The translations under genes and the position numbers were made by a program. A stretch of DNA of 64,000 nucleotides from assembly GCA_015501585.1 (NCBI GenBank), contig JADNRY010000047.1:186001-250000 (forward strand), read 5' to 3'. The DNA comes from Rhodocollybia butyracea. Lineage: Eukaryota > Basidiomycota > Agaricomycetes > Agaricales > Omphalotaceae. Of the stretch, positions 1-9,227 are shown piece by piece (position 1 is the stretch's first letter; the number at the start of each line of letters is the position of its first letter). A model generated the notes under the pieces. That model saw only the letters and a list, made by a program, of their open reading frames with translations. It ran no database searches and was not told the DNA's origin.

Positions 1-109
1 TGCCTGCTTTATTCAAACTAAGACAGCTTTTACGACCGCTACGCCAGTGCCCACTTCCGAATCTGTTCTCTCTTTGACGATCCTAACGATACTCGCATCG
101 GTTGTCTTT

Positions 110-275
110 AAACGATAATGATGGAATGTAATGGGTATGTCTCGTACACTATTTATTAGAGGTCAATGGTGCGGTTTTTTTTCCAACTCGGCGCTCTTGA
201 TCCAGCTATTACCAGCGTGATGAACTTTGCTCCACAAGGCTTTGCAAGGCTGGATAGATGGTTACTTGGAGTTCA
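110..275. repeat. Degenerate direct repeat, left copy
   Basis: This stretch resembles 2170-2310 in the same orientation. Shared blocks include a run around 'aataatgatg', the segment 'gatgaactttgctcc' (gatgagttttgctcc in the other copy), 'caaggctttgcaaggct' and 'agatggttacttgga'. The two copies bracket the secreted-protein gene at 777-1909, as expected if that gene is one unit of an old tandem duplication. The rest of 1-776 contains no gene I can support. Confidence 0.6.
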
Positions 276-776
276 AAGATCGCCTTCAGCCTGATCGGCA
301 AAGGAGGATTTCATGGTGGTGATGGTGGTGGTGTAGGCGACGTAGTAGGACGTAGTCCCACTTAAGAACAGCTGGAGTCGAGTATTGCCTGGGGGAGACA
401 ACATCAACGATGCTGTGAAGTGCTGTGGCCAGTACCGTAGACACACGTCAATAAACAGCGCAACTAGCTCTTATTCGGTGTAGTAATATCACTGGCTAAC
501 ATTGCACCAGTGGGCGGCACCAGAATTTGCAAAAAGTGCTTGTATTTGATAAGTCGCTCACAGCTGAAACGCTTCCTCTCGTTTTTCTTTTTTTTCTCTT
601 TCAACTTGGGAAAAAAACTTGAAAAGTCCAGACTCAGAGGTATGTATTTATACCAATTATACCTGCTATAGGTCCTTATAAAAATATGCAGTAGTTTCTG
701 CTGGTTCAGTCTCTCACTCGAATACAGCTTGCTGGTCAAGTTGCATTCCTCGAAATACTCGATACAATTCCCAAGA

Positions 777-1909
777 ATGCGCGCTGCCTTTATCCTCTCT
801 ATCCTCCTGGCTACTTCCGTGCTAGCTGTTTGTATACCAGTGCTAACGGGCGAGTCACAACCAAAAAATACAGAAAACCCGGATAAAAAAAGAGTTCGAG
901 TTGCCATTGACAGCCAAGCAGGCGGGCCGCTGAAAAAAACCAAAGAAAATCCCCCAAAACTGCAAAGGGATACAGCCCAAGTATTTTGTACAGAACAGGT
1001 GTGTACAATCACTGGCTGGATTGAAACCAAGACTAAATTTCTAAAGTTCCAGCCACGCGCCGGTCGAAGAAGTCTGAACCGGAACCGGAATCGGAACCGA
1101 AACATCGTGTAAGCTACTACTACTGGTTAATCATCTATACCTCAAACCCACATGTTTCCAGATCGTGACCTTCATTCCAAAGATAAAAAGCCCAATCACT
1201 GGCTCGGAAACCGAGACTACATTCTCAAGAAATTACAAAGTCCGCCGCCTCGCTACAGCGATCGATAGCGCCATTGGCGCCAACGAGGGCGAGTCTGTCG
1301 ATTCTATAGTATACTACTTCAAAGGACCATTAGAAGAGTCGGGCGATTGGGAAATGGATTATTTTGTAGTCACTGAAGACTTGAAAGAGGGGGGTAAACT
1401 CAAGCGTAAAACCTGGTTTGGGTGGATGGCACACGGAAGTTCGTACTCGCTCCTGGAACTAGTTTTTTCATGCGTTCCTCATATATGCATTGCTAGCTAA
1501 ATTTCGAGGGAAAAAGCATGGAAGCAGTAAACTTGCGATATATGCTGCCGTTAGCGTTGACGATCCAGCAACCCAGAAAACGTTTAAAGCCGTTGTGGAA
1601 CCTCCAGCCTCAGATCCAGATGACAAGAACGTGGAAAAGGAGCGAAAAGCATGGGATGACCTTATGAAGCTGTTCAACAAGAACTTCATGGGCAATTCTC
1701 CTGAAAAACCAGGTCGACCATCCTCCTCCTCTTCCTCCCACGTGCACGAGAACTTCATCTCTTCTACTTCTCCGTCTCATCCTCCTCCTCCTGGAATGAA
1801 TGTAGTAGATGATCATGAAAGAGCTCCCTCTCCTGCCGAATCCTGCAGCTCCTGCAGCTCCTGGTGGAATGAATTGGAACCTCTCCCAAACTCACATTGG
1901 TCAATTTGA
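777..1909 (+). CDS. Putative secreted protein, unknown family
   Basis: The proposed CDS is join(777..1106,1162..1438,1497..1909), 339 residues. The start at 777 is chosen over an in-frame ATG at 729 because it opens directly into a signal peptide (MRAAFILSILLATSVLA). Exon 1 ends in a simple Asn-Arg repeat encoded by a ccggaa-type microsatellite. The middle part is charged (EESGDWEMDYFVVTEDLK) and the C-terminus is low complexity, rich in Ser, Pro and His. Both introns are short, and the donors (GTGTAA and GTTCGT) are imperfect, so the splice sites are less certain than the start. I do not recognise a family. Secretion is inferred from the N-terminus only. Flanking direct repeats suggest local duplication. 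Confidence 0.6.
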
Positions 1910-2169
1910 AATAAACCCATTCCTAACATACTGTATTGGGCGTACATAGTAGTCCAGCTCCCTCTGGATTTTAGATAGCTCTTCCTAAGACGAATAGTTG
2001 GCCTGGTACGTTTGCGCAACGGGGCATAAAATAATGTACTTGCAACTTCTCCGAGATAGCAGCGATTAGCGCCTAATTTGTTAACTTGGTCAGACCCAAT
2101 CCTCATCGTCGCGTACAATAAAGGGCTAAGAACACTCTGGATAATTCGGTCTTACACAGCTTCTTACTC

Positions 2170-2310
2170 TAAACAATAATGATGAGATGCATTTCGACCC
2201 GGTGCTCTCGATCACCTACTAGCAGTGAATTATCAGTATGATGAGTTTTGCTCCGCAAGGCTCTGCAAGGCTATATCGGAATAGATGGCTACTTTGGAAT
2301 CCGGTTCTTG
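2170..2310. repeat. Degenerate direct repeat, right copy
   Basis: This is the partner of 110-275, lying downstream of the secreted-protein gene. Similarity is clearest from 'gatgagttttgctccgcaag' through 'agatggctactttgga'. The remainder of 1910-2452 shows no coding region I would support. Confidence 0.6.
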
Positions 2311-2452
2311 TTGTGGGTAAAACTTGCAAATGTGGATGGATGGGCGGCAGTAAATCCAATGTCGAGATAGAAACAGCTGATAGATGTAGGAGCTGAAATT
2401 CTCGATGATCGAGCTCACAAGTGAAGGAGTTCCTAGTAGTTCGTCGAGCAGT

Positions 2453-2829
2453 AGAGCGTATTTGCACCGGGATTCGTCTCTCCAGCGTCTCACTTATCAC
2501 GTGTCGGAGTACCTGCTAACACATTTAATGCTCTTTTCAAAATTAATCCAGGTATTCCCAAAAAAGGAAGTTCTGGCACGACACAACTCTGTGAGATCGT
2601 CAGATATTTCCAAAAAAGGGAAGATCCATGACCATCGCACTCAGATATTTCCATAAAAGGAAGAACCATCCAGCGTCGGACTGACCAGAGTAGCCAGATA
2701 TGTCCCCAAAAGGAAAATCGTCGCTCCATCTCAGATGCCAGCATAACGATAATTACTGAAGTCATGTGTTTCGTCTCATCGGCGTCTCCGCGTTACATGT
2801 AACGTTTTTAGCGGTTGCAAATACGTTCT
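2453..2829. mobile_element. 377-bp MITE-like element, TIR AGAGCGTATTTGCA, 3-bp TSD
   Basis: The left end reads AGAGCGTATTTGCA and the right end, reverse-complemented, reads AGAACGTATTTGCA, giving terminal inverted repeats of at least 14 bp with one mismatch. The element is flanked by AGT at 2450-2452 and AGT at 2830-2832, a 3-bp target duplication. The interior holds four imperfect units of about 40-50 bp starting near 2549, 2601, 2642 and 2695, each beginning like 'cagatatttcc' followed by an A-run and 'aggaag'. There is no transposase. A second, shorter member lies at 32619-32765. The right end is 81 bp upstream of the PSO2 start codon. Confidence 0.75.
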
Positions 2830-2910
2830 AGTGTCAAAAAGAAGCGCGAACGTGTGACGGTATCATGTGATCATAACTAACGCTCTTCTGTCACTGAATC
2901 TTCGTCCACC

Positions 2911-5372
2911 ATGGCGAAAAGTAAACAGTCTACACAGTCTACAACTATCCTCAATTTTTTTACTCCTGGTGCCTCTACCTCTTCCGCCAAACAATCTACG
3001 AGTGCGACGCACGGCCGGCGTCGAAAGTCTTCTGTCAATCTTTCATGGAATCAAGAAATCATAGTAATCGACTCTGACTCTGACTCCGACTCTGATTCCA
3101 AGGACCAGGCGTCTACTCAGAAGAAGAAAGAAACAAAAAATCCGAGGAAGAAACGCAGACTAAGTAACGTTTCTTCGGATATCGAGTTTGTTGAACCGAA
3201 ACCTCCGAGCACCACCAATGTGAACACTAAAGATCGCAAGCCCTACGTACCCTTTGGCAAACCAACGTCTCTGCTTCTTGACCCTTCAGTACTGCCTCCC
3301 CCGGCTCCATTTGGTAAACCGTCTGTACTTCTGCAAACATCCAAGGACAATATATCATCGGAAGGTGATGCTAGTGTCGCAGAGGAAGCTGATCCAGAGC
3401 TTGGAAAAGATCTTGTATCATTTAGTGCTGACGATTGGGGCACGGGTGACGACGAAATAGTGGAAATCCCAGAGGAAGAGATACAGGAGTCACGGTCGGA
3501 GCAGGTTCTTCCACTCAAAGCTTGTTCACCACTTGCTCCCCTGAGTCCAAATGCATCTCCTGCACCGCAGTCTCGCTCAGAAACTAGTAACTCCAATGCT
3601 TACTCTATCCTTATGTCCTCCCACAAAGAAAATGAAGCATGGAAAGAGGCATCCAAAGCCGAAGACCGTAGCTCTACCTTCCGATCCTCCAAATCCAGCG
3701 ATAGTCGACGAAAAGCTCCGTTTTACAAAGTACTGCAAGGAATGCCTATCGCTGTCGATGCATTTAGATACGGGGCTATTCCTGGCGTAACTGCTTATTT
3801 CTTAACGTGAGGCCCCATCTTCAGTGTATGCTCCCAGTGGTATTCATGTTTTTTTTTTTCCGAATAGTCATGCGCATAGCGACCACTATACCTCTCTATC
3901 CTCCAGCTGGACCAATGGACCCATTTATTGCTCGCAGGTCACGTCCAATCTCATCCAGCACATGCTCAGAGTTCCATCTGAGTGGGTCCGCCCTCTTCCG
4001 ATGGACACCCCAACGGAAATCCCTGATACCGGGGGTGTCCGGGTTACTCTCATCGAGGCAAACCATTGTCCTGGCTCGTGCCTGTTCTTGTTTGAAGGCA
4101 AGCAGACTGTGGATGCGGGTGATAGCGTGTACAAATCTTCGTATGTTGGTAAAGAGAAGATGTGGAGGTATTTGCATTGTGGGGATTTTCGAGCGAGGTG
4201 CGGCTTCCTCCTAACTCTCCCCCATCGAGCTCATTAAGGTATATCTACCAAATTCAGTCCTGCGCACGTAAATCATCCATCGGTGAAAGGAAAGAAGATC
4301 GATCACGTCTACCTAGACACTACTTACCTCGATCCCAAGGTTTGTGAATTAGTTACTATTCTCCCTATTGCTTGATTTGACTTGGTTATAATTCCGCTAG
4401 TACACGTTCCCTTCTCAGCCCCAAGTTATATCTGCGTGTGCAGACCTTGCGAAACGGATACAAGACGGCGATTCACTCTCAGCTAATAATGCTCGATCGG
4501 GAACAATGAGTACTTGGGTGACCAGAGATGTCAAAGGAAAACAAAAGGCCGATGATATCAACAAGGTTCTTTTTGTCGTAGGGTGCATATACTTATAGCA
4601 ATTGCTCCTCGACTCCCTTGTATTGATAAACATCTTTTATAGGACATATTCAATTGGCAAAGAACGTATCGTCAAAGCCATCGCCGAATCAGTACACTCA
4701 AAGATCTTCTGCGATTCTCGTAAATCTGCCCTCTTGCGATGTCAAGACGATCCCGACCTCCACGCTCTTATAACCAGAAATCCCTCCGAGGCGCAAGTAC
4801 ATATCGTCCCACTGGGAAACGTGACATTGGATAAACTGAAGGAGTATGTCGATGCTGTAAATAAGAAAGGAAAAATCCCTTGGACAAGGGTGGTAGGTTT
4901 TAGACCAACTGGGTGGACGTAAGTGCCCTTCCTGTGTGATGTTTTTCTTTACTCCTATTAGTTCACTGCTAGATATTCTCCACCAACCGGAAGTGACCTC
5001 TCTATCTCATCGCCAACCGACACGCTCATCTCCCGTGCTAAGCGCACCACATTCACCTACTCTGATCTCCACCTCGGTCGTGGATCCGCCTCTTTCTCGA
5101 CATCCTCCAAACCTGGCTCGTTGTCCTCGACTGGTCAAGCCCAAGTCCAGGTTTATCCCGTTCCGTATTCCGAACATTCCTCGTTCTTCGAGCTGACGTG
5201 TTTTGCGCTGTCGTTGGAGTGGGGGAAGATGATTGCGACTGTGAATGTTGGGAGCGAGGCTTCGCGGGGGAAGATGGCAAAGTGGGTAGAAAAATGGGAG
5301 AAGGAGAGGAAGAAACTGAAGAACGATGGAAAGGAATATATGGTGCCGAGTCGCATGCATGACTATTGGTAA
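2911..5372 (+). CDS. PSO2: DNA cross-link repair nuclease Pso2/SNM1
   Basis: The CDS is join(2911..3806,3868..4197,4258..4339,4401..4582,4643..4918,4973..5372), 721 residues, with all phases consistent. It is a metallo-beta-lactamase/beta-CASP 5'-exonuclease that processes interstrand cross-links in the nucleus. Visible motifs are HAHSDHY at residues 300-306 (the zinc-ligand HxHxDH, rebuilt exactly across intron 1), ANHCPGS, GDFRAS across intron 2, and PYSEHSSF near the C-terminus, which marks the DRMBL domain. The N-terminal 290 residues are low complexity. They contain STTILNFF near residues 10-17, which looks like a degenerate PCNA-binding box, and IIVIDSDSDSDSDS near residue 50, which looks like a SUMO-interacting motif. 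I see no C2HC UBZ finger. A MITE-like element ends 81 bp upstream. Confidence 0.95.
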
Positions 5373-5854
5373 GGAGAGTGGTTATAGTGATATATTATCA
5401 GTAACTTATTTGGTACTCATCAAACCATTGCATTGTTACTACGCTGCCTGTTCGTAGAATGAAGCTTTGGGAACCCCAAGCCTTGTCAACAGTCATCTCC
5501 ATTCCACGGTAGTAGTTCACCCCCTTTAATAGAGCATTCTGTTACTAAGCGGATAATGGAAGGTATGCCAAGTGCGGTGTACATATCTCCTTCCTTCCTG
5601 GTTTGATAAACAATTTTATCTCCGAGACACACAAGACGTTCAAAATGGATTCGATAGGGTCAAGCAAATTCTTAGTCGGTGAAAGACATGTTTTATATAT
5701 GCTTCGAGCGAGCTTCGAGAAAGCCATGATCTGGTGACGAGGGAAAGGCTTGGTGTGCGTGGAGGCTTGGAGAAAACGCTCGCAGTTCCATGGGTCGTTG
5801 ACTTATCCACGTATGAACATAAAAATACAAGTCATAAGTATACTGAATACATAC
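5373..5854. other. Intergenic, convergent 3' ends
   Basis: This separates the 3' ends of PSO2 and the dehydrogenase gene. I see no gene, repeat or RNA structure here. Confidence 0.5.
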
Positions 5855-7144
5855 TCAAGCCTTGAGATAATCTGCAATTATTGAGGGAATTCTGTTATCG
5901 AGTTTACTGAAAAGTTCAAGCATCTCATCCTAAGCAACCTTTGTGAGTGTTTATCCACAACAGGGGCACGAGAACATACCCAGGTCTTATCCTGTGCTTT
6001 CTTTCCATCCTCACTCAATATCCAATCCGGAACCCCCAACACTTGTGAATACGAGGTAAAGGCACCTCGCACTTCCTCGTCTGTCCCACCGATCGCAGCA
6101 TAGACAATCTGACGACTTCCTTCTTCAGACGTATAGGCGAATTCAGCATCCATTTTGTCATACTGCTCGGCTAGCGCTCCCGAGGCGTGGCGACGGAGTC
6201 CGGAGAGACAGAAACCTGGGTTAAGAGACACGGGGATAATGTTCTTTGGGAGAAGGGCGGCGAGTTTATGTACCAGGAAGACGTTGAAAACTGAGGAAGT
6301 GGACCAGTGAGAAAGATGTGAATATCTCTGCAATATCTCTACAAATAAACATACGTTTGGATAACGCGTAGCGACTTTGGTGGGAATTTGAGATTTCAGA
6401 GACAATGTTGGGCAATGGACTTACTCTGGGGTACAATATTCCTTGCTGGAAAGCATCTCGAGAGTGTTCGATGCAGCGAGAGCATCGGGACCTATATTAG
6501 CGGAAAATATAATCTCACTCGAGACGACGACTATTCTTGGAGCTACCGAGTGCTCTTTGGCTGTTTTAAAGATAACAGGAAGCAGAAGAATGGCATGCAT
6601 GGTAGTCCCTAGTCCGTTGACTTGAAACCTAGAAGGTGAACGATGTTCAGGATCAGTTAAAGGCGGTCGAAGTTTGTCAACAACTCACATCTCTTCCCAA
6701 CCATCATTGGTTACGAAGTACTGTCCAGTCTTGGCCACACCAGCGTTTTCAACGAGGATGTCTAGGCGGTCCAGCGTTTTATTGGCTTGAGTGGCAAACG
6801 TAGAAATTGAGCTGAAGTCGCTCAAATCAAGAGCCATGGGCTCAGCGTTCTTGTAGCCAGTTTCTGCTTCGATCTCTGTAAATCGTCGTAAGCATAGGTG
6901 ATTCAATAAATAGATGACGCTGAATCCACTAACGCTTGATAGCCCCTCGGGCTTTCTCCAATGAACGACATACTATGATAAGTCGCCCGGTGTTCATCGT
7001 AGCAAAGTGTTTTGCAGCTTCATATCCAATCCCACTGTTCGCACCAGTGATCACAACGGTTTTACCAGTGAGATCACCTTTGACAACGGGGACCATTCCT
7101 TTCTTCTGTTCGTCAACCATAACCTGGTAACTTCGTTGGACCAT
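5855..7144 (-). CDS. Short-chain dehydrogenase/reductase (retinol dehydrogenase-like)
   Basis: The CDS is complement(join(5855..5929,5980..6290,6355..6374,6425..6628,6689..6875,6934..7144)), 335 residues. It is a classical SDR oxidoreductase using NAD(P)(H). The Rossmann cofactor motif TGANSGIG is at residues 33-40, 'ENAGVA' stands in the position of the NAG motif, VVVSSE carries the catalytic serine region, and Tyr203/Lys207 form the YALSK active site. Similarity is greatest to the WW-domain oxidoreductase/retinol dehydrogenase-like SDRs common in agarics. The catalytic Tyr-Lys pair is encoded on a 20-nt exon (6355-6374). The substrate cannot be deduced. The last intron (5940-region, 50 nt) keeps an open frame if retained. 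Confidence 0.9.
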
Positions 7145-7655
7145 TTTGAATCTGAAAAAGAGTATGAAATGTTCTTGGTGAACGTTATGAAGGTGTTGAA
7201 CGTCTCTTATACCTCCTCTTATAGGGCTCTTTAGCGATCGGAACTACATTCGGATTTTCAACGGAGAGGTTTCCAGTACCTGGTCGTCATTCCATTTCTA
7301 TGCAGAGCATTTCACGACGCGAGCGGTCGGACTTCAAACGGAAGAGTTGCGAGTACCTTAACTATAGCGGAAGCCGGCAAGGTCCTTATGTTAACCAAAA
7401 AGGATTCGGCATCCGCAATCACACTACCGCACTTAAGTACGGAGCGCTTCAGACAATTAAAGAAGTCGTTCGAAAGTGACGCAAACGTTCACCATTATAC
7501 CAAATGTTCCGTGTTTTTAACAGAAGAAATCTAAGCAGGTATTTAGTTCGCAAGTTTGGATTACGTGCAATGAGGGCATGTTTTAGCATGATACACATAT
7601 CTGTCTGACTATACAACCATAAACATATCGATGACACAAAAATCAGAGCCTATAT
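7145..7655. other. Intergenic
   Basis: This lies between the dehydrogenase start and the RPS30 stop, both on the minus strand. It presumably holds the dehydrogenase promoter and the RPS30 3' UTR. No further gene is supported. Confidence 0.5.
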
Positions 7656-8174
7656 CTACTTGGCTTCAGGATTTGCATTCCTGGAAAAGATGGTATAGTT
7701 AGTATAGGTTCAAGCTGAAAATTTGATGAAGATGGAGAATCAGATAGGAGCGAAAGACGTATAGATGCATTTTTGTCAACATGATCGTTTCAGTGTGAAC
7801 TATGCTTGAATATTGTATATCATCAGAAGAATAAGGCAATGGACCAAAGTTGCAGAGAACAAAAAAAAAAAGAAAAGAGCGAGGCTTACATCCGTCTCTT
7901 TCCTCCTGGAAGAGTGGTGACGTTGACGAATCTAAAAGAAAGTGAAGGATTATGAGTTGAGGTACGGTTCAAATATGGTAGAGACGCACCTGCGGTTGTA
8001 GAGAATCCTCTTCTTAGCACGGCCCTTCGGAGTCTTTTTCTTTTCCTGTGCTTCGACCTTTGGAGTTTGAGACTTTACTTTACCCGCACGAGCGAGTGAT
8101 CCATGGACTAGACAGTTAATGATAAGAAAGACTTCGTTGTCATCAAGTAAAAAAAAGTATGCACCTTTACCCAT
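7656..8174 (-). CDS. RPS30: 40S ribosomal protein S30 (eS30)
   Basis: The CDS is complement(join(7656..7680,7890..7931,7990..8107,8165..8174)), 64 residues. The product reads [15 protein letters not shown] through [13 protein letters not shown] and [13 protein letters not shown] to NANPEAK, essentially the whole eS30 family sequence. It is a small basic subunit of the 40S ribosome. As in other fungi it is not fused to the ubiquitin-like FUBI domain found in animals. The first exon is only 10 nt. Introns 1 and 2 are 57-58 nt, but intron 3 (7681-7889) is 209 nt and contains a box C/D snoRNA. The gene diverges from RPL43 with 343 bp between start codons. Confidence 0.97.
7740..7825 (-). ncRNA. 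Intronic box C/D snoRNA (25S rRNA guide) in RPS30
   Basis: Inside RPS30 intron 3, read on the minus strand, box C TGATGA is at 7825-7820 and box D CTGA at 7743-7740, 86 nt end to end. An internal box D' CTGA is at 7793-7790, followed by a C'-like ATGTTGA. The guide before D' contains GCATAGTTCAC, complementary to GTGAACTATGC in fungal 25S rRNA, and with one mismatch the pairing extends into TGAATA. The guide before D contains GTCTTTCGCTCCTAT, complementary to ATAGGGGCGAAAGAC of 25S rRNA with one G-U pair. Both rRNA segments are from memory of yeast 25S. This is the neighbourhood served by yeast snR39/snR39b/snR60 and human U32/U51/U77/U80. The flanking terminal stem is weak. Confidence 0.85.
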
Positions 8175-8517
8175 ATTCGTTGACGTTAAAAGGACAGACG
8201 AGTTTGGCGTGGAATATATACAGTTGTGGTTCTCACGAGTCAAAGCTGTTTCTCACACTCAAAGACACCGATATTTCTTCACTCTTTGGCGAGCGTTCGC
8301 TGGGGAAACCGCATAGATGCTTTGTGGGTTTGTATCTCATGCAACTGGAGGTAAAATTGTGAAAGACAATACATTATTCTGAGGAGTACATCCGCGCCAT
8401 GCAAGTATCACGTGACTACTAGCTGGCCAGTCTTTCAAAGCATTTTCCCGCGCTTACTTAGATTTTCGCTCAGTTCATCTCAATTTCTTCTAGTCGTCCC
8501 CCACATACCCTCAAGAA
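8175..8517. promoter_or_regulatory. Bidirectional RPS30/RPL43 promoter with TCACGTGA box
   Basis: The 343 bp between the divergent start codons of a small- and a large-subunit ribosomal protein gene must hold both promoters. It contains the 8-bp palindrome TCACGTGA at 8408-8415, an E-box core recognised by Cbf1-type bHLH factors, about 100 bp upstream of the RPL43 start. A pyrimidine-rich stretch (8471-8510) precedes the RPL43 ATG. Use of the box is inferred, not shown. Confidence 0.5.
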
Positions 8518-9028
8518 ATGGTAATAAACTTCTGCTGTCGTTTCGCCTTTTGTTATATGCTCATATCATTCTCTCCTGTAGACCAAAAGAACCAAGAAGG
8601 TTGGCATCACAGGAAAGTACGGTACAGTGAGTATCATCGTTGAAGAGTTTTTCGATTGGATTACCTATCGATGGGGGCTTTGTAGCGTTATGGTGCCTCG
8701 CTGCGAAAGCAGGTAAAAAAGATGGAAATCTCGCAACATGCGAGATACACTTGCCCCTTCTGTGGCAAGGTGAGTTGTGAATTACCTGTATCATTTTCTC
8801 TCTTTATGACATCTATTTTATCAAGGATTCCGTGAAGCGACAGGCTGTTGGTATTTGGAACTGTGGGTCATGCCGGAAGACAATCGCTGGAGGTGCATGG
8901 TCAGTGTCGACAACTGCTGCTGCTACAGTGCGCAGGTATGTTTTTTTGCGTTGATTCATGTGTCTTCGCTAACGCTTTGTTTCTTACGTAGTACTGTTCG
9001 TCGACTCCGCGAGCTGACGGAAGCATAG
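8518..9028 (+). CDS. RPL43: 60S ribosomal protein L43 (eL43, L37ae)
   Basis: The CDS is join(8518..8520,8582..8626,8686..8769,8826..8935,8992..9028), 92 residues, the usual eL43 length. The product starts [19 protein letters not shown] and contains the C4 zinc-finger pairs CPFC and CGSC expected of the family. It sits in the 60S subunit. The first exon is only the ATG: the intron starts immediately after the initiation codon. It shares a promoter region with the divergent RPS30 gene. The four introns (about 55-61 nt) show no snoRNA boxes. Confidence 0.97.
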
Positions 9029-9227
9029 ACTGCTCTCATATGCCATTTGTACCCACATGCTTTCTTATGTATCCTATTACATGTCTACAATGCAGCCAAC
9101 CATCCCAAATGTTTCATACTGGCTTGATTGTCGATAGAACAATTATTTTGCATCCAAGCAGAGGACCGCGATTCGTATCATGCTCATCATCTTTCAGAGG
9201 CTTTGGAATTCAATAAAACAACATCCG

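Noticed and set aside
464..1105. Long open frame on the minus strand over the secreted-protein gene
   Set aside because: It starts with a Phe-Arg repeat that is only the complement of the Asn-Arg microsatellite, has no motif, and overlaps a better-supported spliced gene.
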